A stretch of 64,000 nucleotides of DNA from positions 60,713,505-60,777,504 of the forward strand of contig CM069436.1 of NCBI GenBank assembly GCA_035610365.1, read 5' to 3'. Position numbers and translations under genes: made by a program. This DNA is from Aquatica leii (taxonomy: Eukaryota > Arthropoda > Insecta > Coleoptera > Lampyridae). This document shows, piece after piece, positions 23,700 to 34,970 of this stretch; position 1 is the stretch's first letter, and the number at the start of each line of letters is the position of its first letter. Below the pieces are notes generated by a model, which was not told the DNA's origin, did no database searches, and saw only the letters and a list, made by a program, of their open reading frames with translations.

Positions 23700-24660
23700 A
23701 TTTGCGTAATTGTTGTTATTACAATTAGTCATTTTTAGTTAATTACGCGAGTGCCTATAATTAATTGACCGAATAAAACAGAACGTTAATATACAATCGA
23801 TTAACGGCGTATTAAAGCACATAACACAAGTTGTCTTTGTTTAACGTTTCGTAAGAGCAATGTGCAAACACAGCGTGAGCTTTAGTTGAAAACAAAACGG
23901 TCGCACAACCTTTTCTACGAGTTCGACTTGCTAACAGAATAGGTAAATGCCCGTCCTGCTTTCAGTTCGCTTGCTATACCACTGCACCCCGCAGAATATG
24001 CCTGCGGTTTCTCATGTAAAGCACGTACAATGTTGCCCTTTCTAAACGAATTTTTTTTCTTTTTTCATATTCCCCAGACCAAATACGCACTAACCTTATT
24101 GACTTATCTTAACACACACGAAACACTCAAAAATATGCAGTTTTTTCGTAACGACAGTTTCCTGCCGTTAAAAGGAATTTCCCGCTATTTCAGTTTTACC
24201 GTATATTGCAACAATGTATAATGTCTAACGCCAACTAGATTTATAATTTGTTACTAAAGTAGGCCATTTTGTAATTCATCTGACAGTTCGTAATGCATAA
24301 TTCACCGATTATTCCCAGTAAATTCCTCGAAACAATTATAATGCTCGTTTATGGAATAGTGAAGTAGCAATAACCGAGCTTAGTAAGTACCTGAACACGC
24401 TAATATATAATTTATTCGATTTATTAATCTTCGTAATATTTGTTTTCACACCCAAAAAAACACAACAAACCAAATGTTATTAAAACTAACGTTACCTAAA
24501 CTTTAATTAATCAGCTGATGGTATCGCATAATTATAACACTGACCTTGATAATTTAAATTCGTTTGTTTTGATTTAAATCCGCCATTTTTTAAATATACA
24601 AATATAATTGTTTTAAATAATTTATTCTTAGTAGTCTGGTTTTAATTAATTTGGTACCTT
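23700..24660. other. no coding sequence, possible 5' intron
   Basis: AT-rich. If the donor at 23693 and acceptor at 24664 are used, this stretch is an intron of about 970 bp. The 63-codon frame at 24030 has no domain. Confidence 0.3.
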
Positions 24661-24716
24661 ACAGGCAACCACCAATTGAATTGAAGGCGACAAACAATTT
24701 GTAAGTACCTGGCAAA

Positions 24717-24809
24717 ATGACAACTACAAACCTAACCGTAATGTTGCAGTGTAAATCTTTGGAAAACTATCCCCGTTCATATGCCGCTCATTTGGTATAC
24801 AGAACATGA
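24717..24809 (+). other. upstream ORF overlapping the main start codon
   Basis: An ATG at 24717 opens a 30-codon frame that stops at TGA 24807-24809, overlapping the main ATG at 24806 in an ATGA arrangement. Such a layout can lower or couple translation of the main frame. It is only relevant if the transcript includes this leader: a donor-like gtaagta at 24701 could remove or split it. Confidence 0.4.
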
Positions 24810-27800
24810 CCCGGAAGACATGCACTGATCATTCATATATCGACATTGTGGTGAAGTTATGTCGTGAACTTCGGCGTTTAGGTAAATCTAACTTAAACGA
24901 AGCATGGGAATCGTCGTCACTTGATTTCGATTTATTTTTAAAAGAAAATGGAATTACAGTAGACCAAACACAAATGACACGTAATAAAATGCCAAGAACG
25001 CGTGCTTCGTCGATGTGCTACAAAATTAAACATTCGCCTATAACTCCTCGTGTAGATTTTGGTCATCGATTACGTACGCGAAGGCACACTGCATATAATA
25101 ATTTTGGGGATACTTCTGGTGATGACGACAGCAACCATATAAGACCCATGAGAGAATTGCGTTCTAGCAATAGAATATCTTTAAATCAACTTAAACAGAA
25201 TGATTCGGATTTGTGGGATTCTGGTAGACCTAAAAGAAGTTGTATTAAACAGAAACGTATATCTCCAGATGAACGTTTGGTCGTTGATAATAGAAATTAT
25301 TACAAAGTTGAGGTTATGAGCAATAAGTTACGTTCTATACGAGATAGAAAAATTAAGTCTCCTGTTATATCTGAAGAAAGTGAAGACGATAAAGGTTTGT
25401 ACTAGTAATAGATGCACATATTTTATTCTTAGTATTATATGTCAGTAGCAATTTAAAAAAATTATTTCAGGAAATACTGAAAAATCGCTCCAAGGGTTGT
25501 ATTATTTATAAAAACAAAACTAGAAGTAATTTTTCTTTATTTTCTGAACCTAATCCTTTTGACTGCACTTTTTTTATTTTAAATTTGAATGTGCCAATGA
25601 GTTTTATGTAATATACATGTGGAAGTGTACTATATTCTCTCAAATTCTTTATTTTTGTTTCTTAGGTCTTGTGTTACTTCAGTACACCTGTTCCTTAATA
25701 TACTCGTTTCAGGTCTTTTTATTGGTTTTATGAGTGTTTATTCAGTTTCCTTCTATTATTTTAGAAATTATATGGAATGTAACTTCTATATTCTTCGTTT
25801 TTTAGTTTTTTTAGTACCTTTCTTTCAACTACATTTAACCTATTCATTTTGTTTCTTCTGGTCTAATAGACCATTTTAACTCGCTGTCAGTTTGCTGTCA
25901 AAGTGTCCTACTAGAAGTGACTTTTTTTTTCTAAAACTAAAGTTTAGTAATCAAGTAATCCATTGCATTATCCGTTCTCTGTCATACAATTGAATTTGAC
26001 AGCACCATTTTAGTTTAAGAAAAACGAAAATGACGTCTGTAGGACAGTTTGACAAGCATATTGAATAGGCTTAACTCTATTTTAGGTTTTAATTCTTGTT
26101 TTTCACTATTTGAACAAAATACTTGATGTTTTTTAACGCCATCTATTATTCATCTTTGGTACTTCGTGTAGATACTTTTATTGTGATTTATAAATCATAA
26201 TTCACCTGATTTTTTTCCCAATGTTTTAAAAACTAGTGATAGTTTATTCCAAGAGTTGTTCGTTTTATATTGACTTTTTACTCTTGGCAAGCTTTCTTAT
26301 TCATCAAATACTTTGATTTGTTATTATTTTTATTACTGCTTATAGAGTTCTTATTTACATACATTGTTTTACTTTTTCTGGCCCCTCGATTCGCTTCAGT
26401 CTAAATCGCTTTTTTTGTGTAATATAGCATATGTTGTAGTTCTTATATTTGCAATATTATTATTCCCATTCTCTTGGCATAATTCCATATGTCTTGGACT
26501 AATTTGTATTGTTCAAATTCGATAGTTCTTTTCTCCTACATTTGGTCAGATAAATCTTCTCTAATTATGTAATGGTTTTGGTACATTCCACTTAACTGTC
26601 TTTTTCAGTATATTCCACTGTTCTTTCTCTAGTTTTGTGATGTTTCTTTGTCATGCCATTTTATAGGTAGTGCACAGATTCATTACCAACTGTCTTTGAA
26701 GTTTGTTTCTTAATCAATTTTTATTCATATGAAATCAAATTGGCTGTGTATTATGGTCATCTGAGGAAGTCATAATCCGAATTTGTAGGCTAAATTTTTT
26801 AGATTCAAGTTCATGCGATTTAGCTTCAGAATCCTCACTGGTTTAAAATCGGTCATTGTCGCAGCATTTAATAGACAGTGTCGACATCTGTGAATATACG
26901 TTAAATTTTTTTGTTTTTGAAACGTTATATTCAAATATAAAAATTCGATGAAGATGACTGAAAACAAAGATTTTATTGCACAATTATATTTTGAGGATAA
27001 ACTAATTAGATTTTTTAATTGTCATTATAGTAACGATAATGTAATGATAAACTGAATCATTGAACTAAATGTATTTGGAAACATTATTTCAAGGCTAGTT
27101 TTTATAGCACACGTGCTTTCTTAATAACATAAAATGCTGTATGAATTCAAATAAAAAACAATAACGTATATTTTTGTTGAAAACTACTAAGTTTGATTTA
27201 AATTTTAGAAAAATATAATTGGTGCTGTTTGATAAGATTAATTTCAGTTATTAATGTTTTGCTTCGTATCTTGTAAAATACAAAATCTTTGAATCTGAGC
27301 AAAGTGCGGTATTACTAACATTTTTTACGCCGTTTAAAATAGATTCGTAATTTTGGTTTATTTATTTTGCTTATAAAATGTACCTACACATTAGTTTTTT
27401 TAATCTGATAATTAAAAAAAATAGAATGTTTTGTTTCTCATTTCCGCTTTGCAATTAATACTCTCATTTACTGTTTTTTTTTAATTAAAATTCAATTTGT
27501 AAGAACATTATATTCACAATTTTTCAAAAATTATCAGATTTTAAAATCCACTGCATCATAATAAATTCAAACTTGTAGGAAACAATCATAAAATCCACTA
27601 TAAAGGGACGTTAAGGTTAGTCAACATGAAAACAACTGGTCTCAACAAAAGCATTTTCTATTTAAACACCAATAATTTATTCTTTAAACACAACAATTTT
27701 GTTTTTGGATCTAATAAACTTCGTACTACGTACCGATATTTCGATACGTATCGACGTTCCGATACGTTTCGATATATCGATAAGAATTGCGTATCGATAT

Positions 27801-29922
27801 TCGATACACGAAATGCCGTATCGTCCACCTCTACTATCAATATTCCGATACTACCGATATTTAGATATGTAACAACATTCCGATACGTATCGATATTTGA
27901 TACACAAAATGCCGTATCGCTCACCTGTAGTCAAATATTGTATTCTATTTTTGTATTACAGTGTACAATTTTAACAAGAAAAATAAACGAACGTCTCAAA
28001 TAACAAGGTTGAACAATGAAGCTGAAAATTTTTTATTTCCTAACAAAGACGATGCCAGCACTGATACCGAAACCGATATAACGGACACGTCAACTCGCAA
28101 GAAAGATGTACGAAATGATACCAAACCAAATAAAAGCGTTAAAAATGAAACGGAAGAAGAGTCGTCGATGGATAGTATGTCATCTGAATCGTCGGTTGTT
28201 AAGAAAAAACGTAGATTAACACAAGCTGAGGCCTTTATATTGGATAATCAAAGATACTATAAATTTGAAACACCAGGTTCTAGGTAGTGTGTATAAAATT
28301 TTTCAAAGTAGTTGTTTTCATTTCTTTTTCTTTAGGTTAAGATATCAAGGGTCGTATTTATCTCCAATTGCGTCAAAAAACAACGGTGAATACGGTGTCA
28401 AACATTCGAGAATAAAAGAAGTCCAAAAAGAGAAATCGAAACTTCAGTTAGAGAATCTTAAATTTTCATTTGAAATTATTCCTAAGGGAGAACCGTGGTA
28501 TACTACATTTCAACGTCAGGATCAAGGAGAAGAATGTTACACCTGTTATAATTATTTCTCAGGTATGTTATCAGTAGTACTATACTCAATTATTTATTTT
28601 TTACGATAAGTTTTTGTTTTATTTTATAGGATACAAGCCATTTCTGTTACCATACGAAATGGGTCCTCTCCCTCCTCTAAATCCGAGAATATGCTATTCC
28701 GTTTACGATCGTATGAAGAAAGAAATTATGAGTGATACGGGTCCTTCGACATCAGAAGCTTGTAGTACACCCGATATATCTAATGTAGACACATTGAAGA
28801 CTGATTATAGTAGTACAGGTGAAGATACTAAAAGTAGTGAAGACGTTATCATTCAGACGCCACTTCCGCAAAAAGTTCATCGTAAATCTAGAAGACGAAA
28901 ATTAATAGGCGGTAGAAATCCGAGAAAATCTCCCAGGCAACATGCATCTACTTTAGCGATTTTAAGTAGTTTAATACATCAACGAAAAAGGAGGGACTGT
29001 AATAGGCACAGAACTTCGGATCAGAGCGTTAAAAACAATTTGTCTGTTATTGTAGAAGAAAAAGAGCAGGAACCTGAACCCGATTATGATGAGTTAACGA
29101 AAAGTATTGACGATATGTTGTTAAATACGTATAGTGATATGAGAGACGTGGATGGTATTGTATGTGAAGGTGTTAATGTTAATGTGCACTGTGTTCCGAA
29201 AAGCTGTCGAGTGTTTGGAAGAATATGTTAAAGGCGACGACGTGTGTAATGGGACGCGTAAAGAAAAAATAAATAATGTGGTACGTAAACCCAATCGTAA
29301 GAAAAAGAAAAATAGAACAGGGTGGCCGAATAAGAACAAGCGTCACGTTTTTCGGAAAGAAGGTAGTGATAGTAGGGACGGTATCGAAAGTGCTAGTATT
29401 AAGAATAACTGTGTTGATTCAGAAGAAAATAGCTCGGACAATAATTTTAATAAGCGAAATAAGAATAAAATTAGTTTTTCTAATAAATTATCGAATACGA
29501 TTAATAAAATCAACGGTGATGTACAGGTGAATAAACTCAACGGCGAAATATGCTTTAAAAATGTCGGTATGCCTAGGCGTAAAGAACATCGGGAATCGTC
29601 TTCGGATAATTGTGCCGAAGTTGTTATTCCTAGTGTTGGTGATAAAATAGACTGTGTTAACGTTGACTTAGATAAATGGGAAAACGCGGAGAAATTATTA
29701 ACCGCCAAAATCCGTTACGAAAACATAAACAATGATGTACTTTTTCAACCAATTGTTCGTGTACAAAAACTAGACTGTAATATCGAAGAAAAGTGTATAG
29801 AAAAACAATTTCATGTAAGTACGTCAAAACCAAGGTCGAGGCCTCAGAGAATGCCAGCTTCACCAAAATCTCCTAGAATGTTACGAAGACCAAGAGGTGG
29901 TTGGTATCGAGATCGATATTAA
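24806..29922 (+). CDS. uncharacterised basic, low-complexity (probably nuclear) protein, five exons
   Basis: Coding exons 24806-25394, 27962-28283, 28336-28562, 28630-29154 and 29204-29922 join in frame into 794 codons with the stop. Donor and acceptor phases agree at every junction. Introns are about 2.57 kb, 52, 67 and 49 bp. I do not recognise the family. The N-terminus (residues 1-60) is a compact, possibly helical segment. Residues 60-150 are Arg/Lys-rich with an acidic DTSGDDD patch. DNRNYYKVE (161-169) recurs as DNQRYYKFE (291-299) within similar basic surroundings. The most ordered part is 300-400, with GSYLSPI, EPWYTTFQRQD near 357 and PFLLPYEMGPLPPLNPR. The rest is Ser/Lys-rich and ends in a Pro/Arg-rich tail (LRRPRGGWYRDRY). 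No membrane segment or signal peptide is visible. The start is the first in-frame ATG after an in-frame TAA at 24752. The last intron is weak and could instead be a frameshift. Confidence 0.75.
25395..27961 (+). other. intron 1 of the 24.8-kb gene
   Basis: Starts GTTTGT after AAAG and ends attacag, giving phase 1 on both sides. It is AT/T-rich, and the frames at 25619, 26770 and 27626 are not coding. It contains the CGATA-rich repeat at 27730-27925. Confidence 0.65.
27730..27925. repeat. CGATA-rich palindromic tandem repeat
   Basis: Many cgatac / gtatcg units in both orientations. Two longer units (about 30 bp, cgatatt-gatacac-aaatgccgtatcg) lie about 94 bp apart, near 27796 and 27890. Perfect TATCGATA octamers occur three times (27775, 27792 and near 27887). 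It lies in the last 230 bp of intron 1, just before exon 2. Confidence 0.65.
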
Positions 29923-30400
29923 ATGTAGACTGCTCATTTTGTATTATTTATTATTAGTAGACGTTCATTTCTTTTCATTAGTTTTAGATAGTTCCATCCA
30001 AAATGTAAATGTAAGATATCTTTTGTACCAAATTGATTTGTAAATTTTAACGTGTACAGGTAGTTCATTTATATTGTATTTTATTTTATTCGATTGTGTT
30101 CAGCTCGATTTAAAAAAACAACTAAACATCCTGTGCATACATTATGACAACAAGAATTATTTTTTTTTAGCAAATGTAGGTAAATAGTACCATATCGTCA
30201 CCATTTCTTTGGTGCCAAAATCTTTAAGTGTTGTACCAACAAAATCAAAACGTTGTATTTCTGTTAGTAACTAAGTTTAACACAAAATGATATTTTTAAT
30301 ATGATAACGAGATGTTACTAAATTTACCTGCAATTTACAAAATGTTTTAGTTGAATAGAATAAATATATTTAAAATAAAAATTTATAAATACTTGTTTTA
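29923..30400 (+). terminator. 3' UTR and polyadenylation signals
   Basis: After the stop at 29922 the sequence is AT-rich non-coding. Two AATAAA hexamers (30359-30364 and 30374-30379) follow at about 440 bp, a normal 3' UTR length. Confidence 0.5.
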
Positions 30401-30557
30401 TTTTATCCAAATCATCAAGAGAATATTATAAAAGTATATATTTTCTTAATTCCTCTAAATTTGAACGGAAATTTTATCTTTTTGAATTGTTGCTGACTTC
30501 CAACGGCGGTATTATAAAAGAAAAATTTAAGTCTGCTTATGCACTTCAGCATACTAA

Positions 30558-30592
30558 GGGCCGGTTTTTCAATCATAGTTCAGTTATCCTAA
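30558..30592 (+). repeat. single MITE-like end GGGCCGGTTTTTC
   Basis: GGGCCGGTTTTTCAATCATA followed by gttcagtta has the look of terminal repeats of common insect MITEs. The opposite end was not found within 500 bp, so it may be a broken copy. Confidence 0.35.
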
Positions 30593-30599
30593 ACTCGGA

Positions 30600-31090
30600 T
30601 TAATTTAAAAATATTGTCATATTGGTTTTGTTGGTTTATGACAAAACAAAATTCTATATTTAGAATTTAAGGTCGCTGATAGTGTCTCAGCATTACTTAA
30701 GAGAACAAATTACTTGTTTGAACAGTCTTAAAAGCCTTATCGATGTTGGAAGTGTTGGCGCAAACAAAAATGTCTAGTGAGAAACGCGTTTAGCTATGAT
30801 CTAAAGCCCTTTGATACGAGACTACGTAACATTTTCTAGAAATTCAATTCTGTTTAAAAAACGTTCTCAATTAATTAGGAAAAACGTCATATTCTAGAAA
30901 ACGATGGATAATTAAAAATATAAAAGGTAAGCACAGAAAATAAACTTTGGTTTTAAAGAATAACACGCCGGTGTTACATAAATAAATGAATGCAGATTCA
31001 GTGTTTTTACACGCGTACCGTAGAAAAAACAAAAGTAAGTGCAGTTAGGATCTTTCAAAACAAAAGTCATTGTAAAATCGGTAAAATGCG
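30600..31090. other. no gene recognised
   Basis: AT-rich sequence up to the left end of the hAT insertion. No recognisable domain. The 71-codon frame at 30990 runs into the transposon tip and is chance. Confidence 0.4.
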
Positions 31091-31221
31091 ATATCAGTGG
31101 TTCCTTACGGACCCGCAGGAGTTCCCGAGATCATTCAGGGGGCCCGTGCAAAAATTAAAATTGATTTGGGCGTTCCTGAACGTCAAAGGGCCGCGCAAGG
31201 TTTAATATAAAATTAAAAAAT

Positions 31222-31405
31222 TGTGACACATTTTTATTGATATGAAAGTTAAAATGAATGACAATGAATAAATTATTAACGATTTTTAAGTCTTAAGTAA
31301 AACATAAATATAGGCAGATGCATAAAATACAAGTACTAACAGGCATCGCAATGAGTCAAGCCTATATTTACAGGTTTATACAGGTACGCAATAGAGCCGA
31401 TATAA
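31222..31405 (+). repeat. hAT 5' internal segment shared with 4.7 kb
   Basis: Direct partner of 4683-4865. It ends at the junction with the gypsy integrase relic (near 31405). Confidence 0.7.
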
Positions 31406-31409
31406 GATA

Positions 31410-34305
31410 TATATACTCCATCGAGAGCACTTCGAATTGTTGCGACTGTATTAGTATTTTGTAGTAAACCGGCTGGTTTTAAGTTTGTCGTCTTGAAACG
31501 TTAGCAGTCGATACACTTACTGGTGTAATAAGCAATTGTTCTTCTCAAGCCTGGCCAGAAATATCTTTGTGTTATGGGCTGATAAGCTCTTTCAGAACCA
31601 TAATAATATTTCCGAATCGTGGTATTCACGAAGTATATAGGATATCCTAGTTTTAGAAGATACTAATTGGGATTCTTCTTCATCGATTTCTACAATGTAT
31701 TTGTACAGCACTCCATTTGATATAAGATATCCTCTTTCGGACCATTTCTTTAGATCAATGTGGGCTTCCAAGGTATCCTCTTAGCAAGAAATGATCTTTT
31801 CTATATCAGTTTCGTTTATTTGCTCAGCTCTGATTTCGCCTGCAGTAAGCGTAGGGAAGTCGACTGTTACTAGACTGACTTCTATTATTTTCTCGGAGTC
31901 ATCTCGTGACGGTCGAGATAACGTGTCTGCTATGACAATTTTCTTTCCAGTTATCAATTCGAAGGTCGAAAGGCATTAGTTGGAGTGCCCACCTTGCCAA
32001 ACGACCCTTGGGAGATTTAAGAGACATGATCACTCGAGTCACTTTAACGCTTGATGATCGGATTGTACGATTGTGCTGGCACCCTCAAGATAACCTCGGA
32101 ACTTTTGAACTGACCAAACAACAGCGACTGCTTTACGCTCGGTTCTATTATAATGACACTCTGCTGAATTGAGTAACCTATTAGACGCGTATTCCACTGG
32201 TCGTTTATCGTTTCCCCCTAGAGAAAACATGCTCCAAGAGCGTAGTTACTTGCACCTGATCGTAAGATATAATGGTGTCGAAATTCTTCAATTTGGTAAA
32301 AGCTTCGGTTTGCTCAGGTCCCCATGACCATTTAATGTTTTCTTTGTCAAGGTAGACAGCGGTTTTGCTACTAGCGAAAAGTTTTCGATAAACCGTCGAA
32401 ACCATGAAAAGGTTTGTAGAAAACTGATAAGTTCTTTCACATTCCTCGGTAAACGACATGTGTAGTATAGCTGCCACTTTGTCTTCGTTTGTTCACACAC
32501 GTTGCGGAAATAGTATAACATAAATAGGTCAAGTCGTTCGAAGGTCTTTTTTAAATCTTCTAAGTGTTCCGAAAATGTGGTAGAAATTACGATCAGATCG
32601 CCCAAGTAGGCAAGTAGAAGGATGTCTTGCAACCCAGATCGAAATCTGTCCATTAGCCTCTGGAATTTTGATGGGGCGTTTCGAAGACCAAAAGGCAAAC
32701 GTAAGTATCTGTATGTACCAAATGGAGTGACAAACGCATTTTTGTGAATCTGATGATTTAACATTTACTAGATGATAGCCACTTTTTAGGTCCAACGTAG
32801 TCATGTAATTGGTTTTCTTTGCTATATGGAGGAATTGGGTAACTATCTGCGCACGTAAGGGCATTCAAAGCTCTGTAATCAACTGTTAGTCGCACACCAT
32901 CATTTCTTTTTGGTACCAGGACAACTGGAGCAGAATACGGCGATTCACATTCTTCATGTGTTCATATTAGAGAAATTTGTCTAATTCTTGACGTAAAAGT
33001 TGCTTTTTAGTTTCAGACATTCTATAATTAGAAGCACTGCAATCGGAGTTTCATTCAATAAGACAATTGAGTGCTCTACATAGGTTCGCTTCGTTGTGTT
33101 GTTCAAAATTCAAACGAAATTCTACCAAAAGGCAGTCTTAGTGTTTTCGTTCTTCTAGGGTAGTTAGGTTAATTCCTTCGTCACTTCTCAGTAATACGTC
33201 ATTAGACTGTCGTTTAAGAAACATGAGACGTCTTCCGCAAAGGCAAACGCATGTTGCGGATTTTCTCCAAAATAATATTCGTTATTTGATATGTTTAAGA
33301 TTATGTTGGCATCTTGAATGAAATCGATTCGTATAGTAATGTACGTCTGTTTACATGATCATCTCCATCGGCCAATGTCGTAACTAACGTTTCTTTGGTG
33401 TATGGGATACCACCTTGTACTAATAACTTTGCTAACGACGAACCAGCAAGCGTTGTTTTAGATCCTGTGTCTACAAAAACACACCCTTGGTGTTATTTGA
33501 ATTCTTATTATCAATGCTGTTATACATAAATTCGTTAATGGTCGTTTTTGGTTTTGCACTTTGGACAGTTGCTTTTGATATAATCAACCGTACCACAACC
33601 ATAACATGTAATTGCAGAGCTAGTTGGAGGAGGTGTGTCGTTTGGATTATTTTTCGAAATGTGTAGTGTAGACGAAGTATTTGAGAACAGTAAGTTTCCA
33701 TTAGTTTTAGTTTTAATTAGTTTTCTACATTTGTCTTTTACATGACCGGGATTTGTACAGTACCAACATCGTATCTTTGAAAAATCTTTACAAACTTGAA
33801 TAGCGTCTGTTAATGCATTAACGTTGATATCCGATGAACCGTTAAATCTCCAATTACACTTCGCGAAACTACCGCATAAACCACGTACGACCGAATCACC
33901 TTGGGGCGGCGCTGACGCAACCGCTCAGTGCGATAAAAGTTCCTTAAATTGTTCATTTGTAAGCGTTACCGATATAGTGGTTTCCGAATTTTTACTTTTG
34001 AACGAAGGTAAAAAGTACAGATGTTGACCTTCCACGGTTTCAAATAATAATAATAACTTACAAAAGTTTCTCGCAGGTGAAGAATATTCTCCAAGCTGCT
34101 GCAGGATAAATACAAATCTGGTAGAGTAAGCAGTTGGTAAGCAGTGAATGCAAAAACGAACCCGCAATAACGTCCTACACCTGTAGAAGCAATTTTGGTG
34201 CGAAACACTGTCATTTTGAGAGTCACGTGCACTTGTGTGTTAAAACATATTGTTGAAACAATTCAGACATTAAATTTTAGAGGTTCCATGTCTAGGGCGC
34301 CAATT
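31410..34305 (-). pseudogene. gypsy/Ty3 retrotransposon gag-pol, decayed and 3'-truncated
   Basis: Minus-strand order from high to low coordinates runs as follows. A Gag part has two zinc knuckles, RCWYCTNPGHVKDKC near 33765 and TCYGCG...SNCPKC near 33590. The protease signature VDTGSK is near 33465. Reverse transcriptase follows (SPYSAPVVLVPKRND near 32920; TLDLKSGYH near 32800; LPFGLRNAPSKFQRLM near 32680). Its active site reads AYLGD instead of YLDD near 32605. RNase H (RPVEYASNRLLNSAE) is near 32195. The start of integrase (ISGQA...PAGLLQN) is at 31440-31590. Frameshifts and stops are frequent. The integrase catalytic core, the 3' LTR and any env are missing. A primer-binding-site-like TGGCGCCC (34295-34302, minus) sits next to the LTR. 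Confidence 0.9.
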
Positions 34306-34510
34306 TGTAAGGGTGTAAGGTCCTTGTAATTCCTCCACTGTTAACATCCCAAAAGTAAAACACTACACAAACAATTGATTTATTAACTTTTATACAAACC
34401 AACGCGTGATATCATTGATCATTTTATTAATAATGGAAATAATCGCTTTTTACTCATGTGCACATTACTTATTGTCAGCCAGAGGCGGCGTAGCTTAATA
34501 GTTTGTTACA
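34306..34510 (-). repeat. candidate 5' LTR of the gypsy element
   Basis: 205 bp with TGTAA / TTACA ends, placed exactly next to the primer-binding-site-like sequence. On the minus strand it contains a TATAAAAGT box and AATAAA hexamers in the positions expected of U3/R. The second LTR is absent, so the limits rest on the short end repeats only. Confidence 0.55.
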
Positions 34511-34554
34511 ATCCCAATTTTATATCTAGTAATATGGGTTATTATTGTACAAAA

Positions 34555-34732
34555 GCTGTTGATTGCTTTTCTGTCTTCCTATTTGGTAGAACGTGAATTC
34601 AGTGTCGTTATGAGCCTCACCACAAAAAAACCGATTAGAAATTAGTACTAGGGGGATTTGCGGTTGCTACTCATAAACATTGAGCCGAACATAAATACAC
34701 TTATAACATTCCATCAGGTTCCACCAAGTCAC
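34555..34732 (+). pseudogene. hAT transposase C-terminal dimerisation piece
   Basis: Plus-strand frames give a FLFGRTEFSV-like start, then a degraded RN-LVLGGFA stretch and NIEPNINTLITFHQVPPSH with a stop. This is the terminal order of ZBED-type hAT transposases (E-FS-V, K-NRL, RGDLRL, xPxIxxLxxxHQxHPSH). It stands directly before the element's 3' non-coding end, as expected, and belongs to the hAT bounded by 31095 and 34962. Confidence 0.75.
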
Positions 34733-34734
34733 TA

Positions 34735-34962
34735 ATTTTTTTTGTATTTTAAAAGAAAATTTATTGTTTCAATAAATACTTCTTCAACAAAATGTTTTAT
34801 TTATATTTTATTGTTACTTCACCATTTACCATTCAAGACATTAAAGTTAAATTTGTAATTTTTCTATTATGCTATGTATTAAGTTTTTTTCACTTAGGGG
34901 TCCGTGGGCAGATTTTGATTATAAAAACCGGTACATGGGCCATAAGAGTTTGGAAACCACTG
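34735..34962 (+). repeat. hAT 3' non-coding end, partner of 11.5 kb
   Basis: Aligns directly with 11505-11756 and ends in the terminal inverted repeat CCACTG. The overlapping open frames on both strands (34792-35122) are not genes. Confidence 0.75.
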
Positions 34963-34970
34963 TGCTATAT

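Larger units (their letters stand above)
31095..34962 (+). mobile_element. hAT element interrupted by a gypsy retrotransposon
   Basis: Left tip CAGTGGTTCCTTACGGAC (31095) and right tip GTTTGGAAACCACTG (ending 34962) form hAT-type terminal inverted repeats. TGCGATAT (31087-31094) and TGCTATAT (34963-34970) are an 8-bp target duplication with one mismatch. Inside, 5' hAT sequence runs to about 31405 and hAT C-terminal coding sequence resumes at about 34555. Between them lie a gypsy gag-pol on the minus strand and its LTR. Most of the hAT transposase is gone. Confidence 0.8.

Noticed and set aside
27626-28003. 125-codon frame across the end of intron 1
   Set aside because: Its repetitive YRSDTFRY text comes from the CGATA repeat. 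The exon 2 frame is different.
29276-29708. Open frames of 84 (plus) and 121 (minus) codons inside exon 5
   Set aside because: Shadows of the real frame 29204-29922.
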